Below the pieces are notes generated by a model. The model saw only the letters and a program-made list of their open reading frames with translations. It did no database searches and was not told where the DNA came from. A program made the translations under genes and the position numbers. Positions 1 to 9,455 of a stretch of 64,000 nt of DNA are shown here, in pieces (position 1 is the stretch's first letter; the number at the start of each line of letters is the position of its first letter). This DNA comes from Pseudozyma flocculosa PF-1 (taxonomy: Eukaryota > Basidiomycota > Ustilaginomycetes > Ustilaginales > Ustilaginaceae): positions 1-64,000 of the forward strand of contig NW_006920898.1 in NCBI RefSeq assembly GCF_000417875.1. The letters run 5' to 3'.

Positions 1-315
1 ACCAACTCCAAGCCTGCCACATCCATCTCGCTTTTGCCTCTCAGCTTGCTGTCCAGTGCGACTGTCTACGCGCCCACCATTCTGCACAGGCCTCTTTTGT
101 GGGCCGGGTGGAATGGTGTCAGTCTTCTTCAACGGAGCTGTCTCAGCCCCCTAACTTTGAAGCCAAGGAGGTGGGGGCCACTGCTTCGCTCGTCCTGCTT
201 TCCCCCCTAGTCTGAACAACCGTCACTCTCTCTTCCATCATCCGCCGCATCGTTCTAAACTTCGTCGTTGAACCTCGACAAGATACGCCTGTTTACGAAG
301 TCAACTCAGCACGCC
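1..315. other. Upstream region of the BSP-type peptidase gene
   Basis: This stretch has no supported coding region. It is pyrimidine-rich towards its 3' end, as expected for a fungal promoter and leader. The open frame of the next gene continues upstream to about 268, but it has no ATG there. Confidence 0.5.
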
Positions 316-1740
316 ATGGCGAACCAACACACAGCGGCCAACCACGTCGAGGGTGACAGCTCGGGCAGCGAGGACTTCGAGGTTGTAGGGCACGAGGTTC
401 TAACGGACGACAGCACCCACCAGAATGACTCCACTCTAGTTGGGACGGAGAGTCAAGGGCCTTCCGTTGACGAGCGCAAGGTTGACGAGCATTGCGACGT
501 CGCGGACGCCGGCAAAACCCTGGGCAACGACGGGTTCCGTGCTCAACTTCGAGCCGTTACTCAAAGTGGCCTTGCGCAACGCGACGCCACCGGGCCCGTG
601 CTTTGCCAAGCCGTGCAACTGCTCGAGCCGGCCACCTGTGCAGTAGGCCATGCCATACGGCTGCGTCTTGAGCTCGACGACCTGGCTCACGCCGGCGTGC
701 GGTCGTTTTCCGACCACCTCTTCCGCGGCCCAGAGCGCACTTTTGTAAAGGTGTTTGAGATGGCGCTCGAGGCGGTGCGACGACACCTCTACCCGCGCGA
801 CAAGGCGGCGTTGCTCAAGATTTGCGGTGCGCTGCGCCCCAACACGGAAGGCAAGACGTCGATGGTCGAGAGAGAGGTCCGCAGCGTTGTCCTGGTCGTT
901 CGGGGCATGGACGGTGTGGCGTATACGACCGGGTCCAGGCACGACGATGCACACAAGCAGATCCACCTCAGCGCCGATTACGTCGAATCGCTCATGCATA
1001 GGTGGGCCGATGAGGACGAAGGAGGAGAGGAAAGGCCGGCTAGGAGCGCCGAGGTGCCCAAGCAGCAGCAGGATCGGCAGCAACAGCGGAGCCGAATGCG
1101 TCATGAGCAGAAAGTGGTTGCGAAGACGACCGTGGCACCTGCAACCAGATCCGCCCTTCTGTCGCCTTCCAGCCGCGACGACGCTCCTCGCATCGTCACC
1201 GCTGGGGACCATCGACCGGACAAGGACCGCACGGGCGGTCGAGATCGACGACGCCGGCGCACCGGCGGGCTGCGCAATGTGGAGTTTGAGGTGCGCGGCG
1301 TGTTGGTGCACGAGCTGGTCCACACCGTCCAGTTTGACGGCGACGGTACCGCGCCGGGAGGACTTATCGAGGGCATCGCCGATTGGATCCGCCTCAAGGC
1401 CGGCTTCGCCCCTTCCCACTGGAAGCGCGGCGTCATCGGAGACTCTTGGGATGCCGGATACGAAAGGACGGCCTTCTTTCTCGACTTTGCATCCTCCTTC
1501 GTCGGGATGAGGTTCCTTGTGCCGCACCTCAACCAGGCCCTCGCATGGCACCGCTGGATTGTCGACGACGACGACGTCAAGACCGCGCTGAAGCATCGAC
1601 GGCTGCGCCGCTGCGGAAACGGAGAAGAGGACGGTCGGGACGGCGACGACGAAGAGGAGCCATTCACCCTCTTCGAGTGCCTGACGGGCTACAGCATCGC
1701 AGAGGTCTGGAGGGCCTATGAGAACTCCGTCGAAAGGTAG
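316..1740 (+). CDS. Cytosolic BSP-family (plant basic secretory protein-like) zinc metallopeptidase
   Basis: The 474-aa product carries the core of the 'peptidase of plants and bacteria' (basic secretory protein) family. A block reading VRGMDGVAYTTGS with DDAHKQIHLSADYV comes first. A metal-binding HELVH (HExxH, about residues 332-336) is followed by the family hallmark GGLIEGIADWIRLKAG and WDAGYERTAFFLDF. HExxH should bind zinc and activate water for peptide hydrolysis; the substrate is unknown. About 85-90 residues of low-complexity Q/R/S-rich sequence are inserted between the two blocks. No signal peptide is visible, so unlike plant BSPs it is predicted to be intracellular. The ATG at 316 is the first in frame; the frame is open further upstream only through a TTG. 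The acidic N-terminus holds SEDFEVV, which resembles an Atg8-interacting motif. The gene converges on the acyl-CoA oxidase gene, 114 bp away. Confidence 0.85.
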   Translation: MANQHTAANHVEGDSSGSEDFEVVGHEVLTDDSTHQNDSTLVGTESQGPSVDERKVDEHCDVADAGKTLGNDGFRAQLRAVTQSGLAQRDATGPVLCQAVQLLEPATCAVGHAIRLRLELDDLAHAGVRSFSDHLFRGPERTFVKVFEMALEAVRRHLYPRDKAALLKICGALRPNTEGKTSMVEREVRSVVLVVRGMDGVAYTTGSRHDDAHKQIHLSADYVESLMHRWADEDEGGEERPARSAEVPKQQQDRQQQRSRMRHEQKVVAKTTVAPATRSALLSPSSRDDAPRIVTAGDHRPDKDRTGGRDRRRRRTGGLRNVEFEVRGVLVHELVHTVQFDGDGTAPGGLIEGIADWIRLKAGFAPSHWKRGVIGDSWDAGYERTAFFLDFASSFVGMRFLVPHLNQALAWHRWIVDDDDVKTALKHRRLRRCGNGEEDGRDGDDEEEPFTLFECLTGYSIAEVWRAYENSVER

Positions 1741-1854
1741 ACGGACGGGTCTCAACGAGGCTGTACACAGTCGAGCGAAGGCCCGGCACACGACGATGTC
1801 GTTCATCTGAATGCGGAGTGCCATTTTCTTACGGGCATCAGCCGGACGGCGGCC

Positions 1855-4029
1855 TTAGAGCTTCGACTTTTGAGCAAATTGGACCGCCTCACCCCGGATC
1901 AGTCGACCGACGCCGTCGCGGTACCCCTTCATGGCCCCATTCTGCTCCCTGCCGCCATCCTCGCCCGACTGGTTGAGCGGCTCCCTCTTCATCCATTCGA
2001 TCATCCTTTCGTACGCTCTACCGTCGCTCGACCCGAGCGGAGAGCAGAGGTACCAATCGTCCATGTCGAAGGCCTCGACCAGTCCGACGGCGTCACGCCT
2101 GATCGGACCAGACATCAAAGTGGCCGCGATTGCCCGACAAGTCTGAACCTGCGCCGGCGTCAGGATGTCGTACTCGAGGAGATCGACTAGCCCCGAAGGG
2201 GAGAGGAGGCAGTTCTGCAGCAGGTAGAACACGAGCACGTCTTCGAGCGCCGTCCGGTGCGCCTGGGTGATGGTCGCGCCGTACTGCGACGAGAGGTTGT
2301 GCAGGTGCTGCGAGACGAGCCGGTTGGTCAAGAGGTAGAACGAGTGGCTGATCAAGTAGGCGGCGTGGGCGAGCGAGGCGCGTGTCGACAGGTCAGTCAG
2401 CATGTGCGACTTCGCGCCATCGCCGCTGCGACCTTTCGAAAGCGCGGGGATTGTGCTGCTTCGCAGCTTGTCGAGCTCGGAGACGAGCTTGGCGGCACGG
2501 CACCCGAGAATGTCGAGGAGCTTTTCGGGCGTCGAAAGGTCAATCTCGTCATACTGCCGGCCTCGCTGCAGCGCGCGGTCCAGCTTGTCCTCGACGACGA
2601 GGTCGAGGTAGACGAGCTCTGGCATGCGCGTTCCCGTTCCGGCCTTGCGCGCCTCGGCGAGCTGCTTGACGAGGAAGTTGGCGGCCGGGCCGGCGAGCAG
2701 CATCGAGTTCTCGCCCTCGTAAATGAGCCCGGCGTTGGGCTGGTTGCGCTCAAAGTCGAAGCCCGAGGCTTGGCTGAAACCGTGTCCGCCCATCGACCGG
2801 CGGCAGCGCTCGATTGCGGCGAGCGACTCGTTGGTAACGGCGGCCTTGAGCACGCTCGAGTAGCCGTGGACGATGGGCAGCAGCGGCGAGGATCCCTTGG
2901 CCTCGAGCTCAGACATCATGCGCTCGTAGATGCCGCGCAGGTGCTGCGAAGCAAAGGTGAGGGCGTAGGCCGATGCGACGGCGGTCAAGACGCGCTGCTG
3001 GACGCCCGAGTAGTCTAGAATCTTGGGCTCCAGCTGCGAGCCGGGCGTGCTCGAGGAGCCTTGGCGCCGGACGACGGCGTAGCGCACAGCGATGGTGCAG
3101 GCGCGGGCGAGGTGGTGCGACGCGATCTCGCACAGGCCGACGCGTACCAATGTCATGGTGCCTCGGGTCAGGGTCTTTGCCTGGGCGTTGCGCGGCTCGT
3201 ACTTGCCCTCCCGAGACACGGTCTGGAAGCGCGAGAGGAGGTTTGTGCGCGGTACGCGGACCGAGTCGAAGCAGACGTAGCCGTTGTCCATGGCCGGCGC
3301 GCCCTGCTTGGGGCCCATGTCGATGGCCTGCCTTCCCGGGAGCAGCGTGTGGTCCTCGAGGGAGCGGAGGGGGACGAGGAGCGGGTGCATCCCGTAGGGC
3401 TTGCCTGCAATGACGAGGTTGGCCATGACGACGCCGTGGGTGGCGGTGAGGCCGCTGCCTCCGATCCACGTCTTGCCCGCCGAGGGTTCGGGCGTATGGA
3501 TGACCCACTCGTCGGTGGCGGTGTCGAGGGTGGCGGTGGTGCGGAGGGCCGAGAGGTTGGAGCCGTGGGCGAGTTCTGTCTGCATGTAGCAGCCGAGCCA
3601 CCTTCCGCTTCGGACCATGGGCCCCCATTCTTGCCACTGCTGCTCGCTGGCCTGTCGCATGAGGGTGGGCTGGAACATGCTCTCGCTGACCTGTACGGGG
3701 AGGTACTCGTCGGTGAGGAGGCGGAGGGCGTCTGCATCCTTTTTGTCGAGGCCGTGGCGGTTGCGGATCTCAAAGTAGCGGAGGGCGACCTTTTGGCCGT
3801 TGAAGAAGCGGGCGTTGCGCGACTGAAAGACGCGGCGCTCCTTGTCAAACGTCTTGTCCGGGTCGTCCTTGAGGAGCGAGAGGAGCCATCTCGCGTGGTC
3901 GCGGTGCTGGCGTCCGCCGGGGACGAGGCAGGAGAGGGCGTCGATGGAAAATGAGCACTGCTGGCGCTCCTGGGCGAGGTCCTTGGGTTGGAGCGACTCG
4001 GGGGTCGGGCGGGAGTTGACGGCGCTCAT
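1855..4029 (-). CDS. POX1: Peroxisomal acyl-CoA oxidase
   Basis: This 724-aa single-exon protein is a full-length acyl-CoA oxidase, the FAD enzyme that makes trans-2-enoyl-CoA and H2O2 in the first step of peroxisomal beta-oxidation. Evidence includes the flavin/substrate block GCYMQTELAHGSNL (about 145-160), the ATLDTATDEWVIHTP segment, the GYVCFDSVRVPR segment and GGHGFSQASG. The YEGEN motif (about 437-441) places the likely catalytic glutamate at about residue 438. The protein ends in SKL, a textbook PTS1 peroxisomal import signal. Length matches fungal Pox proteins. The start ATG at 4029 gives a normal N-terminus. It is transcribed divergently from the NBR1-like gene across 1.2 kb. Identity is certain at family level; chain-length preference cannot be read from sequence. 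Confidence 0.97.
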   Translation of the reverse strand: MSAVNSRPTPESLQPKDLAQERQQCSFSIDALSCLVPGGRQHRDHARWLLSLLKDDPDKTFDKERRVFQSRNARFFNGQKVALRYFEIRNRHGLDKKDADALRLLTDEYLPVQVSESMFQPTLMRQASEQQWQEWGPMVRSGRWLGCYMQTELAHGSNLSALRTTATLDTATDEWVIHTPEPSAGKTWIGGSGLTATHGVVMANLVIAGKPYGMHPLLVPLRSLEDHTLLPGRQAIDMGPKQGAPAMDNGYVCFDSVRVPRTNLLSRFQTVSREGKYEPRNAQAKTLTRGTMTLVRVGLCEIASHHLARACTIAVRYAVVRRQGSSSTPGSQLEPKILDYSGVQQRVLTAVASAYALTFASQHLRGIYERMMSELEAKGSSPLLPIVHGYSSVLKAAVTNESLAAIERCRRSMGGHGFSQASGFDFERNQPNAGLIYEGENSMLLAGPAANFLVKQLAEARKAGTGTRMPELVYLDLVVEDKLDRALQRGRQYDEIDLSTPEKLLDILGCRAAKLVSELDKLRSSTIPALSKGRSGDGAKSHMLTDLSTRASLAHAAYLISHSFYLLTNRLVSQHLHNLSSQYGATITQAHRTALEDVLVFYLLQNCLLSPSGLVDLLEYDILTPAQVQTCRAIAATLMSGPIRRDAVGLVEAFDMDDWYLCSPLGSSDGRAYERMIEWMKREPLNQSGEDGGREQNGAMKGYRDGVGRLIRGEAVQFAQKSKL

Positions 4030-5252
4030 GGTGTTGCAGGAAGGCGGGGGACCGAAGGCGCAGAGGGCGATGGCGAGGCACGCTGCAGAGGGCAGTCGAG
4101 GGGCGACAAGACGTCAGAGAACAACAGCGTTCATTCAAAGGGCGAGCGGGGGAAGAGGTTGAGCAGGAAGGGCGAGCAAGAGATGGAGGGAAGAGGTAGA
4201 AGTAGGCAGCGCGAGAAGCCACCAGCCGGTGTGGGGCACGCCGCCGGCCGGCCGCTTGGCTTTGCCGACTTGCCGGAGGCCACGCTTGCCGGGTCGCAAG
4301 TGGCCGACTTGGGCGGCGGCGACGGCGGCGGTGCACCACGCCTGGCCGCCCTTTTTTTGTGTGCTTGCTGCTGGTGGCTGGCCCGCACAATAGGTACGTC
4401 GGCCCCCAGGTTTTCTGCGCGGCCCAAGCAAGCCTGATGGGCTGCTGCTGCCTGCACCTGCATTGGGCTGGACCCTGCTTGGAGAGATGACCTGTCTGCC
4501 TAGCCCGCGCCTGTCTGCCTCGCCCGCGCCTGCCTGCCTGCCTGCCTGACCTTGCCGGCCTGACCTTATCGAGCTGAATGGGCTGCAAGCTTGTCTGGGG
4601 ATGGACGCTGCTTGCAATAAGCCAGCTGCCTAGACAGGACGCGCGTACCATGCCCCCTGCCTAGCTGGCCTGCGTGGGTGCGTGGTTGCGTGCGCGCTGC
4701 AGGGTGTGCTGCTCCCTCCACCATGCATGACAGCGTGAGCGCCCTCAGGCCTGGCCAGATAGGATGGCGCGGAAAAGACAAATTAGGCAGGCCAGGCAGG
4801 CTGGCGGCGGCGAGGCTTGACCAGCAGTTCGACCGATTGCCATCTCAAAGGTGAGGCTAGGCGGGGCGGGGCAGGGCAAAGTGGGCCACAGGGCTGGCTA
4901 GCATAAAACAGGCCCGCACCACCATCACTCCCACCACCACCACCACCCCCTCGCACCTCGCCCGCGTCCTGACTCGTTCTGCACCATCAATCGCACTTCT
5001 GATTCTACTCGCCCTCACTTGTAGCACCCTGACACTACACCCCTCCCTCTCCTCGCATCATCTCGTCCCGTCAACGCCTTCTTCGCTCTCTTCTGTCCCT
5101 GCCCGCGTGGGGTCCGCAGGCGGGCGCGTCCTCCGCGACCCCTCTCACGCCCTTCCAACCCGCCGCCCAAGCCAGCGCCGCTCCCACCGACCTCGCCCAT
5201 CCCAGGCCCCCTCTTCTCGTTACCCCTGATCGTCAGATCACCGCTCGCCATC
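4030..5252. other. Divergent intergenic region between acyl-CoA oxidase and NBR1-like genes
   Basis: No gene is supported in these 1.2 kb. A CCTG tetranucleotide run lies near 4529-4548, and CCTG/CTGG-rich sequence surrounds it. A TATA-like ATAAAA lies at 4903-4908, about 350 bp before the NBR1-like start. The last 300 bases are strongly C/T-rich and probably form the 5' leader of that gene. The region must hold the promoters of both flanking genes. Confidence 0.5.
4529..4548. repeat. CCTG tetranucleotide run
   Basis: About five uninterrupted CCTG units sit in a wider CCTG/GCCTG-rich block. Similar runs recur in other upstream regions of this window (near 41244, 53670 and 60230). Confidence 0.8.
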
Positions 5253-8200
5253 ATGTCGCTCCACTCCACCCCCATCAAGCTGCACAAAGTCAGCGTCGTC
5301 GTCCATGGCCAGGCATTCATCGACGTCCGCCCCTCATCTTCGTACTTTGAGATCAAGCAGGACACATCTCTGCCCTGGTCCACCTTTTACGACTCGCTCA
5401 AAAAGAGGGTGCTGGCCGACCATCGCTCCTCGAGCGGCAAGCCCTCCGACCAGCTCGATGTCTTCGTCAGGCCCAGCCGTCCCATCCAGGGCTACTTCTC
5501 CTACTGGGGCGCCAAGTCTCACCCTCCCCTCGAGTGGCGAAGGGACGAGGTACTCTACGTCCAGATCTGGGCCGCCGGCGACGTCGCCAGCCCAAGCCAC
5601 ACCTACTCACACGGCGCCCGCCACGACAAGGTCAAGCTCGCCATCGACCTCTACAGGCCCTCGACCCAGGCCGGCGGCGGCGCGCAGGTGTCGCGCTTCC
5701 ACGTGGACCTAGCCACGGACCAGTGCATCCGAGCGTTCCGCAGGAACCTCAACGCCGAGCTCAAGAAACGCGCGGGCATGGCGACCTCGGAACAGGTCAC
5801 GGTGTCCTTTGCCGTCCCCATCGGCGACAAGGGACCTGGCGAGCTGGTCTCTGATGGCAGCCGAAAGTCCAAAGACCTCTTCGAGGCGCGCGTTCATGCA
5901 TGCATCATCAACGGCTACGCGCTCCATGCCCAGCTCCGCAGCAGGAAGCCGCTCGACGCATCGCTCGGCGCACCTGCCCAGGCCTCCGTCAAGGCCCCAA
6001 AGGAGGCTCCAAAGGAGGCCCCAAAGGAGGCCGCCTCCTCTCAGCATGGTAGTACCGCCCAAAAGCAGCCCCAGGTCGAAGGCAAGACCAAGACCAAGAC
6101 CAGCTCGCACGCCAGCGGTGGTGCCACCAAGGACACCAGCTCTACGAGGGTCCCCGACGACAAGACGGCCACGACCATCGCGACGTCTTTCACCGGCGGC
6201 AAGGTCGCATCGTCCAGCCCGACGAGCCAGGCCGCGCCTCCCGGCTCGGCCGGGCAAGGTCGCGCACCGGGAAGCGTCCCCTTGAACCGTTTTGCTGAGC
6301 TGCTCGCCATCCTCAACGGCCAAAACGTCCTGCCGCCCAAGGAGGGCCAGAAGTCGGTACAGGCGACAAACCGCCCTCTGTCGGACCTGGTGTCTGAAAT
6401 GAAGGCGCACCTCCAAAGCCCAGGCGGCTCGTTCAATCCTGCGCCTAAGCCAGCTCACACAACCGGCAGTGCTCCTCTGGATCCCTTGGCTGAGATGCAG
6501 GCGGCCCTCAACCGCCTGCGCTCCTCGTACAAGAAAGACATGGCTCCGGCCCAGACGACGACAGCGCCTTCGGTGCACATCAGCAAGCCAAAGGAGCCAG
6601 CCTCGAGCCTCTTCCCCTTGCCACCCCTGAACTTGAAGCCGTCTCTGACAGCGGCGGGCGCTCCCACATGCGCCAGCAAGCCCTTGCCGACGTTCAAGTT
6701 TGGGAGCGCGGCGCCAGATCAGCCAATCCTTGCTTGCAAACCGGCGGAGCTGGCGGTGGGATCGGCACCCGAGTGGTTCGGTCGGGACGAGGGGAGCTTG
6801 CACGTCGCCCCTACGGACCCCAAGCGGGAGTCGGCCTCGGAGGGGTCGGCAATCTCCGTTTCGGGCTCGTACCCTGCCCCTGCCCCTGCCCCTGCCCCTG
6901 CCCCGTCGTCTGCTCCCTCCATTGCTCCCGCTATTGGGGCAGACATCGCCCACTGCCACGAGACCTGCAGATGCGAGAGAGCCCGGGACGCAGTCAAGGC
7001 GATGCTCGGCACCTTCCTGGGCGACCTCAACGCTCTCCTCGCACAAAACTTTGGCGACACCTTTGGCGAGGTCGACAATACGCCTCCCGGTGCCGTCCAC
7101 GAGCACGCGTCGAGCAAGCAGGGCACCGTGAGCGCCGGCGCAAAGGCTGGCGAGCCGTCGCCCAGAAAGGAAGCTGCAGCCCATCACCAGGACAGCTCCT
7201 GCGACGCCGAAGCCGGCGCCAAGGATCCGGAAATCCACCATGCGGCCGCGGTCAAGCACACGGCCATCTGCGACCTCTGCCAGGCAACCATCTACGGAGT
7301 CCGCTACAAGTGCCTCGACTGCCCCGACTGGGACTGCTGCGGAGCGTGCCATGCAGAGACTGCCGCCAAGCACCCGGACCACCGCTTCGTCCGCATCACT
7401 GACCCGGCCAGCATCTCGTCGTCCACCGCCGCTATGCTGCCGTGCCACCGCGCGATCCGCTGCGATGGCTGCGATGGTCCCGTTTTCGGCCCGCGCTTCA
7501 AGTGCTGTGCCTGCCCCGACTTTGATTACTGCAGGCAGTGCGAGGCGCTCCCAACGCAGGATCACGCCCAACGCCACGGACCTGAGCACCTCTTCGTCAA
7601 GATCGACCGTCCCATCAGTTCGGCCGCCGTCGTCAAGGCCGTTGCGACGGCCAAGCAGCACCTTTCGACGATCCAACGCGACTCATCGGCTGGACTGGCC
7701 ACTTGCCCTCAGGAAATCGTCGCCTCGGACGAGAAGAAGGCCAACTCCGAGGCCACGGCGAAGCCGGCGCTTGCGTCGACAGGGGAGGCGGTGAGAAAGG
7801 AAGAGGTGACGGCTGCGACCGCACCGCGCTCCGAAGACTCGGCTTGCAGGGGGTCCAAGTCTCGCACCGGTCGCGTCAGGCTCGAGCCCCTGGACCCCAA
7901 GGCCCTCCGCGACATGGTTCGCAGCCTGGTTGCCACCGCCATGGAGGACCAGAAGCGGGTCAAGCAAGGCAAAAAGAACGGCGGGCGCCGCGATGAAGAC
8001 CACGACGATCGCGACGACAGTCAGGGCGGTTGCAGCAATGCGGTGGATGCAGGCACAGCAAACGGTGGCACGAGGGTCGCCAGGAGTCGTGCCAAGAAAA
8101 CCAAGGTGGCGCGCAGCCCCAACTCTGGCAGCTACCACGGCGGCAACGTCGGCAAGACTGCATCCGCGCTCGAGTTCGAGGGCCCTCTCACTTGGCATCC

Positions 8201-9455
8201 GAGCTTCCTTAGCGACGAGCTCCAGTCGGCAGCCAAGAAGACTGAGGAGCTGATTGCCAAGATCAAGGAGATGACCGCCAACGCGGCTCCTGTCAAGCCG
8301 TCTTCCCCCGTCGACGCGGCCGTCGACTCGGCCGTCGACTCGGCCGGTGTCGACCGCGACGGCACGGACGCGACGGTGCCGGAGGCGGCCAGCGAGTCTA
8401 GCGGGTGCTCTGCGGCTGCACCTGCTGAGGCGGCGATCTCTGCTTCCCGCGATGCCGTGGGCTCACCTGGCAAGCCCGGCGCTGGTTCGGAAGATGAGCG
8501 GAACGAGGGTCAGGCTGTGCCCGGAACGACGTTCACCTTCAGGGCCGACACGCCTTCATCCCAGCCCGGGTCGAGTCCTCTGCACGCGGCTCTCGCTGCC
8601 GCGGATGCGGGCTTGCCCAGCAAGCCCGCCCCGATGAAGCCGAAGCTCAAGGAGCTGGACGCTGCATTCGTGCGCGACATCAGCTTCCCCGACGGTTCGG
8701 CGGTGGCTGCAGGCTCGCGCTTCGACAAGGTGTGGCTGATCCGCAACACGGGCTCCCAGCCCTGGCCCAAGGACGTCGGCCTCAAGCTGATTAGCACCTG
8801 CGGCAGGTCGCTCTTTGATGGCACCAGGTCCAGACTTGAGCCGATCGGCGCCGACTTTGACGGGCGCCTTGTCAAGCCGGGCGAGGAAGTCGAGGTTTGC
8901 TGCGCCGACCTCCGTGCGCCCGACGAGGCTGGAAAGGTGCAGGTGTTCTGGAGGCTGGCCACTCCCGGCCGCGTGCCTTCGCAGCCCGACGCGTCGTTCG
9001 GAGAGCAGCTGTGGGTGGCGGTCAATGTGGTCGACCCGATGGCGGCGGCCTCGCTCGCGGGCAAAGACGTTGCGGACGTGGAGCCCCCGTCGCTCGTGGG
9101 CAGCGGTCACGGGGCTGGACCTGGGTCGCTGCCATCGCTGTCTGGCTCGAGCATCCTGCACGCGCCCAAGGCGCCCGAGTCGGTGCGCAGCGAGGCGCCC
9201 TCGCAAGCGGACGCCGCCGAGGATGCCGGCAACGGACCGGCGTTGAACGGCGCGGCCTTCCCTCGCAGCGACACACTGCCGAGCGTTAGCGACGCCACAT
9301 TCGACGGTTCCAGCGACGCACGCCACCACGATGCAGCCGACAACGACGACGACGGCTCGCTCATCTACAGCTGCGACGAGATCGAGCAGCCCACCGACAG
9401 CGAGAGCGACGACGGATTCGAGATGGTGCAGAGAGGCATCGACACCGACGACTAG
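5253..9455 (+). CDS. NBR1: NBR1-type selective autophagy receptor (two ZZ fingers, FW domain, C-terminal LIR)
   Basis: This 1400-aa single-exon protein combines the domains of fungal Nbr1. The N-terminal ~110 residues form a compact region that may be PB1-like (inference). Two ZZ zinc fingers follow, at about 669-715 (CDLCQ...CLDCPDWDCC) and 732-785 (CDGCDG...CCACPDFDYC). An NBR1 four-tryptophan (FW) domain spans about 1137-1255 (VRDISFPDGSAV, KVWLIRNTGSQPWP, VFWRLATPG). Near the C-terminus, DDGFEMV (core 1389-1392) is preceded by acidic residues, as in Atg8-binding LIR motifs. The rest is Ala/Pro/Ser-rich linker, including KEAP repeats (near 6000-6035) and a PAPA run (near 6876-6905). Nbr1 proteins tether cargo to Atg8 membranes or, in fission yeast, carry hydrolases to the vacuole. 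The ATG at 5253 starts the conserved N-terminal region. Confidence 0.88.
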   Translation: MSLHSTPIKLHKVSVVVHGQAFIDVRPSSSYFEIKQDTSLPWSTFYDSLKKRVLADHRSSSGKPSDQLDVFVRPSRPIQGYFSYWGAKSHPPLEWRRDEVLYVQIWAAGDVASPSHTYSHGARHDKVKLAIDLYRPSTQAGGGAQVSRFHVDLATDQCIRAFRRNLNAELKKRAGMATSEQVTVSFAVPIGDKGPGELVSDGSRKSKDLFEARVHACIINGYALHAQLRSRKPLDASLGAPAQASVKAPKEAPKEAPKEAASSQHGSTAQKQPQVEGKTKTKTSSHASGGATKDTSSTRVPDDKTATTIATSFTGGKVASSSPTSQAAPPGSAGQGRAPGSVPLNRFAELLAILNGQNVLPPKEGQKSVQATNRPLSDLVSEMKAHLQSPGGSFNPAPKPAHTTGSAPLDPLAEMQAALNRLRSSYKKDMAPAQTTTAPSVHISKPKEPASSLFPLPPLNLKPSLTAAGAPTCASKPLPTFKFGSAAPDQPILACKPAELAVGSAPEWFGRDEGSLHVAPTDPKRESASEGSAISVSGSYPAPAPAPAPAPSSAPSIAPAIGADIAHCHETCRCERARDAVKAMLGTFLGDLNALLAQNFGDTFGEVDNTPPGAVHEHASSKQGTVSAGAKAGEPSPRKEAAAHHQDSSCDAEAGAKDPEIHHAAAVKHTAICDLCQATIYGVRYKCLDCPDWDCCGACHAETAAKHPDHRFVRITDPASISSSTAAMLPCHRAIRCDGCDGPVFGPRFKCCACPDFDYCRQCEALPTQDHAQRHGPEHLFVKIDRPISSAAVVKAVATAKQHLSTIQRDSSAGLATCPQEIVASDEKKANSEATAKPALASTGEAVRKEEVTAATAPRSEDSACRGSKSRTGRVRLEPLDPKALRDMVRSLVATAMEDQKRVKQGKKNGGRRDEDHDDRDDSQGGCSNAVDAGTANGGTRVARSRAKKTKVARSPNSGSYHGGNVGKTASALEFEGPLTWHPSFLSDELQSAAKKTEELIAKIKEMTANAAPVKPSSPVDAAVDSAVDSAGVDRDGTDATVPEAASESSGCSAAAPAEAAISASRDAVGSPGKPGAGSEDERNEGQAVPGTTFTFRADTPSSQPGSSPLHAALAAADAGLPSKPAPMKPKLKELDAAFVRDISFPDGSAVAAGSRFDKVWLIRNTGSQPWPKDVGLKLISTCGRSLFDGTRSRLEPIGADFDGRLVKPGEEVEVCCADLRAPDEAGKVQVFWRLATPGRVPSQPDASFGEQLWVAVNVVDPMAAASLAGKDVADVEPPSLVGSGHGAGPGSLPSLSGSSILHAPKAPESVRSEAPSQADAAEDAGNGPALNGAAFPRSDTLPSVSDATFDGSSDARHHDAADNDDDGSLIYSCDEIEQPTDSESDDGFEMVQRGIDTDD

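Noticed and set aside
5709..7676. 655-codon - strand frame opposite the NBR1-like gene
   Set aside because: It is an antisense shadow of a GC-rich gene with no recognisable domain, and the + strand encodes clear ZZ fingers there.
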